Assembly: GCF_040807025.1 (NCBI RefSeq)
Contig: NC_090951.1
Coordinates: 18,138,573-18,202,572, forward strand
DNA: 64,000 bases
Direction: 5' to 3'
DNA from: Struthio camelus
Taxonomy: Eukaryota; Chordata; Aves; Struthioniformes; Struthionidae
Below the pieces are notes generated by a model. It was not told the DNA's origin. It saw only the letters and a program-made list of their open reading frames with translations, and ran no database searches. The position numbers and the translations under genes are program-made. This document shows positions 63,401 to 64,000 of the stretch, piece after piece (within the stretch, counting starts at the first letter, position 1; every line of letters starts with the position of its first letter).

Positions 63401-64000
63401 ACTACAACAAATAAACAATACTAGACAACTAGAGATGATTATCAAAGATAAAGGACTACTCTGTAAATCTTCAATAGAGCTTCAGCAATTTGTTTCCAGA
63501 AACATCTGTTTTAGTGCACTGCTGCTGCAATAGGCTAATAAGAGTCCTGGAGCTATGAAATGGTCTTCCCACCCAGACAATTTCCTCTTAATCCTAACAG
63601 CTTCAATTTGCTGTAAGAAGGCTAAGTAATGTTTAACTTTAGAAAATGAATCTGGAATTTCTGATCTGTACAAGCCTGCACTGAGATATGAAAGGCTTGG
63701 TTTTAAGTTCTTGCATTCCCTCACTTACTTCTCCAGGATTTGAAGCAGGATCTGCCAGTGACCTAAAGCCAAACCATGGCTATCCTGTAGCAAGGTACTT
63801 CTCTGCCCCTTGCTTTCACTGGCCATTGCAGGTGAGCCTGAGAAGATCCCTTCCAAGCTTCTAAGAGTTCCTCCAGATATCAGTATGTGGAAGTCTCACA
63901 GGAGTTCTCCCCCATTCACCTGAGCAGAGCAAGTGCTGCAATGACTATCTGAGGTTACATGGGTCTGGTCTCACCCTCCCCCTTTCCCTCTCCACAAAGA
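57441..64000. other. Non-coding sequence
   Basis: No gene, RNA or certain repeat is recognised in these 6.5 kb. Noted inside are a G-rich GGGGGAGGGGGG patch near 57710-57720, a CpG-containing patch with a donor-like CTG|GTAGGT at 59790-59798, a TA run at about 62140-62151 and a donor-like CAG|GTGAGC at 63829-63837. Open frames up to about 97 codons overlap in several phases and look like chance. Confidence 0.45.

Noticed and set aside
63780..63840. CAG|GTGAGC donor-like sequence as an exon end
   Set aside because: A good donor match, but there is no upstream acceptor with an open or conserved-looking exon. Such hexamers occur often by chance.
1..64000. tRNA, rRNA, U-snRNA or CRISPR arrays
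   Set aside because: I looked for tRNA B-box text (GGTTCGAATCC-like), U6/5S landmarks and regularly spaced repeats and saw none. A covariance-model search would be the proper test.

Overview
The window looks like gene-free, non-coding vertebrate DNA from a sauropsid (bird or other reptile). It is visibly AT-rich and CpG-poor, and has no bacterial-style gene packing. I recognise no mammalian Alu, B1/B2 or recent L1. The interspersed repeats I can recognise are old and decayed: a minus-strand CR1 LINE fragment, four or five MIR/CORE-SINE-like copies, an L2/L3-like LINE tail, and several copies of the ancient amniote repeat family whose core resembles 'cccattgacttcaatggg'. Such a low density of young repeats fits a bird best. 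A turtle or crocodilian is the main alternative, because these old families are conspicuous there too. The organism call is an inference.

I found no protein-coding exon, rRNA, tRNA, snRNA or CRISPR array that I can support. The longest open frames are 130-170 codons. For DNA of this composition I estimate a stop about every 15 codons, so one or two frames longer than 125 codons are expected by chance in 64 kb, and the few seen do not stand out. They have low-complexity, F/L/I/K/N-rich translations and no family motif. The segment is most likely intergenic (a gene desert) or the inside of a very large intron.

Layout: 0.5-0.7 kb holds a small CpG-rich patch ending near a good splice-donor sequence. 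1.8 kb has an exact 24-bp tandem duplication. 6.05-6.17 kb is a MIR-like SINE that has kept many CpGs. 7.31-7.35 kb is a perfect 18-bp inverted repeat around one base. 10.4-11.0 kb is a more GC-rich block ending in a TATA-like sequence. 16.5-16.84 kb is a GC-rich, CpG-depleted block ending in C11A15. 18.5-20.0 kb has two open frames behind splice-acceptor-like sequences. 20.4, 26.1, 26.2 and 31.7 kb carry ancient amniote repeats. 23.9, 35.1, 38.6 and 44.1 kb carry MIR-like SINEs. 37.5-37.7 kb is the best candidate developmental enhancer, with overlapping PBX:HOX and PBX:MEIS-type motifs. 39.4-39.6 kb is a cluster of degenerate TTGACAAAAT repeats. 47.9 kb is an L2/L3-like tail and 51.5 kb a CR1 fragment. 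56.6-57.4 kb is a second candidate conserved element with a perfect short hairpin and a palindromic RFX X-box-like site.

No genes can be described as working together here. If the window has a function, it is most likely long-range regulation of a gene outside it. That is inference and needs cross-species alignment to test.
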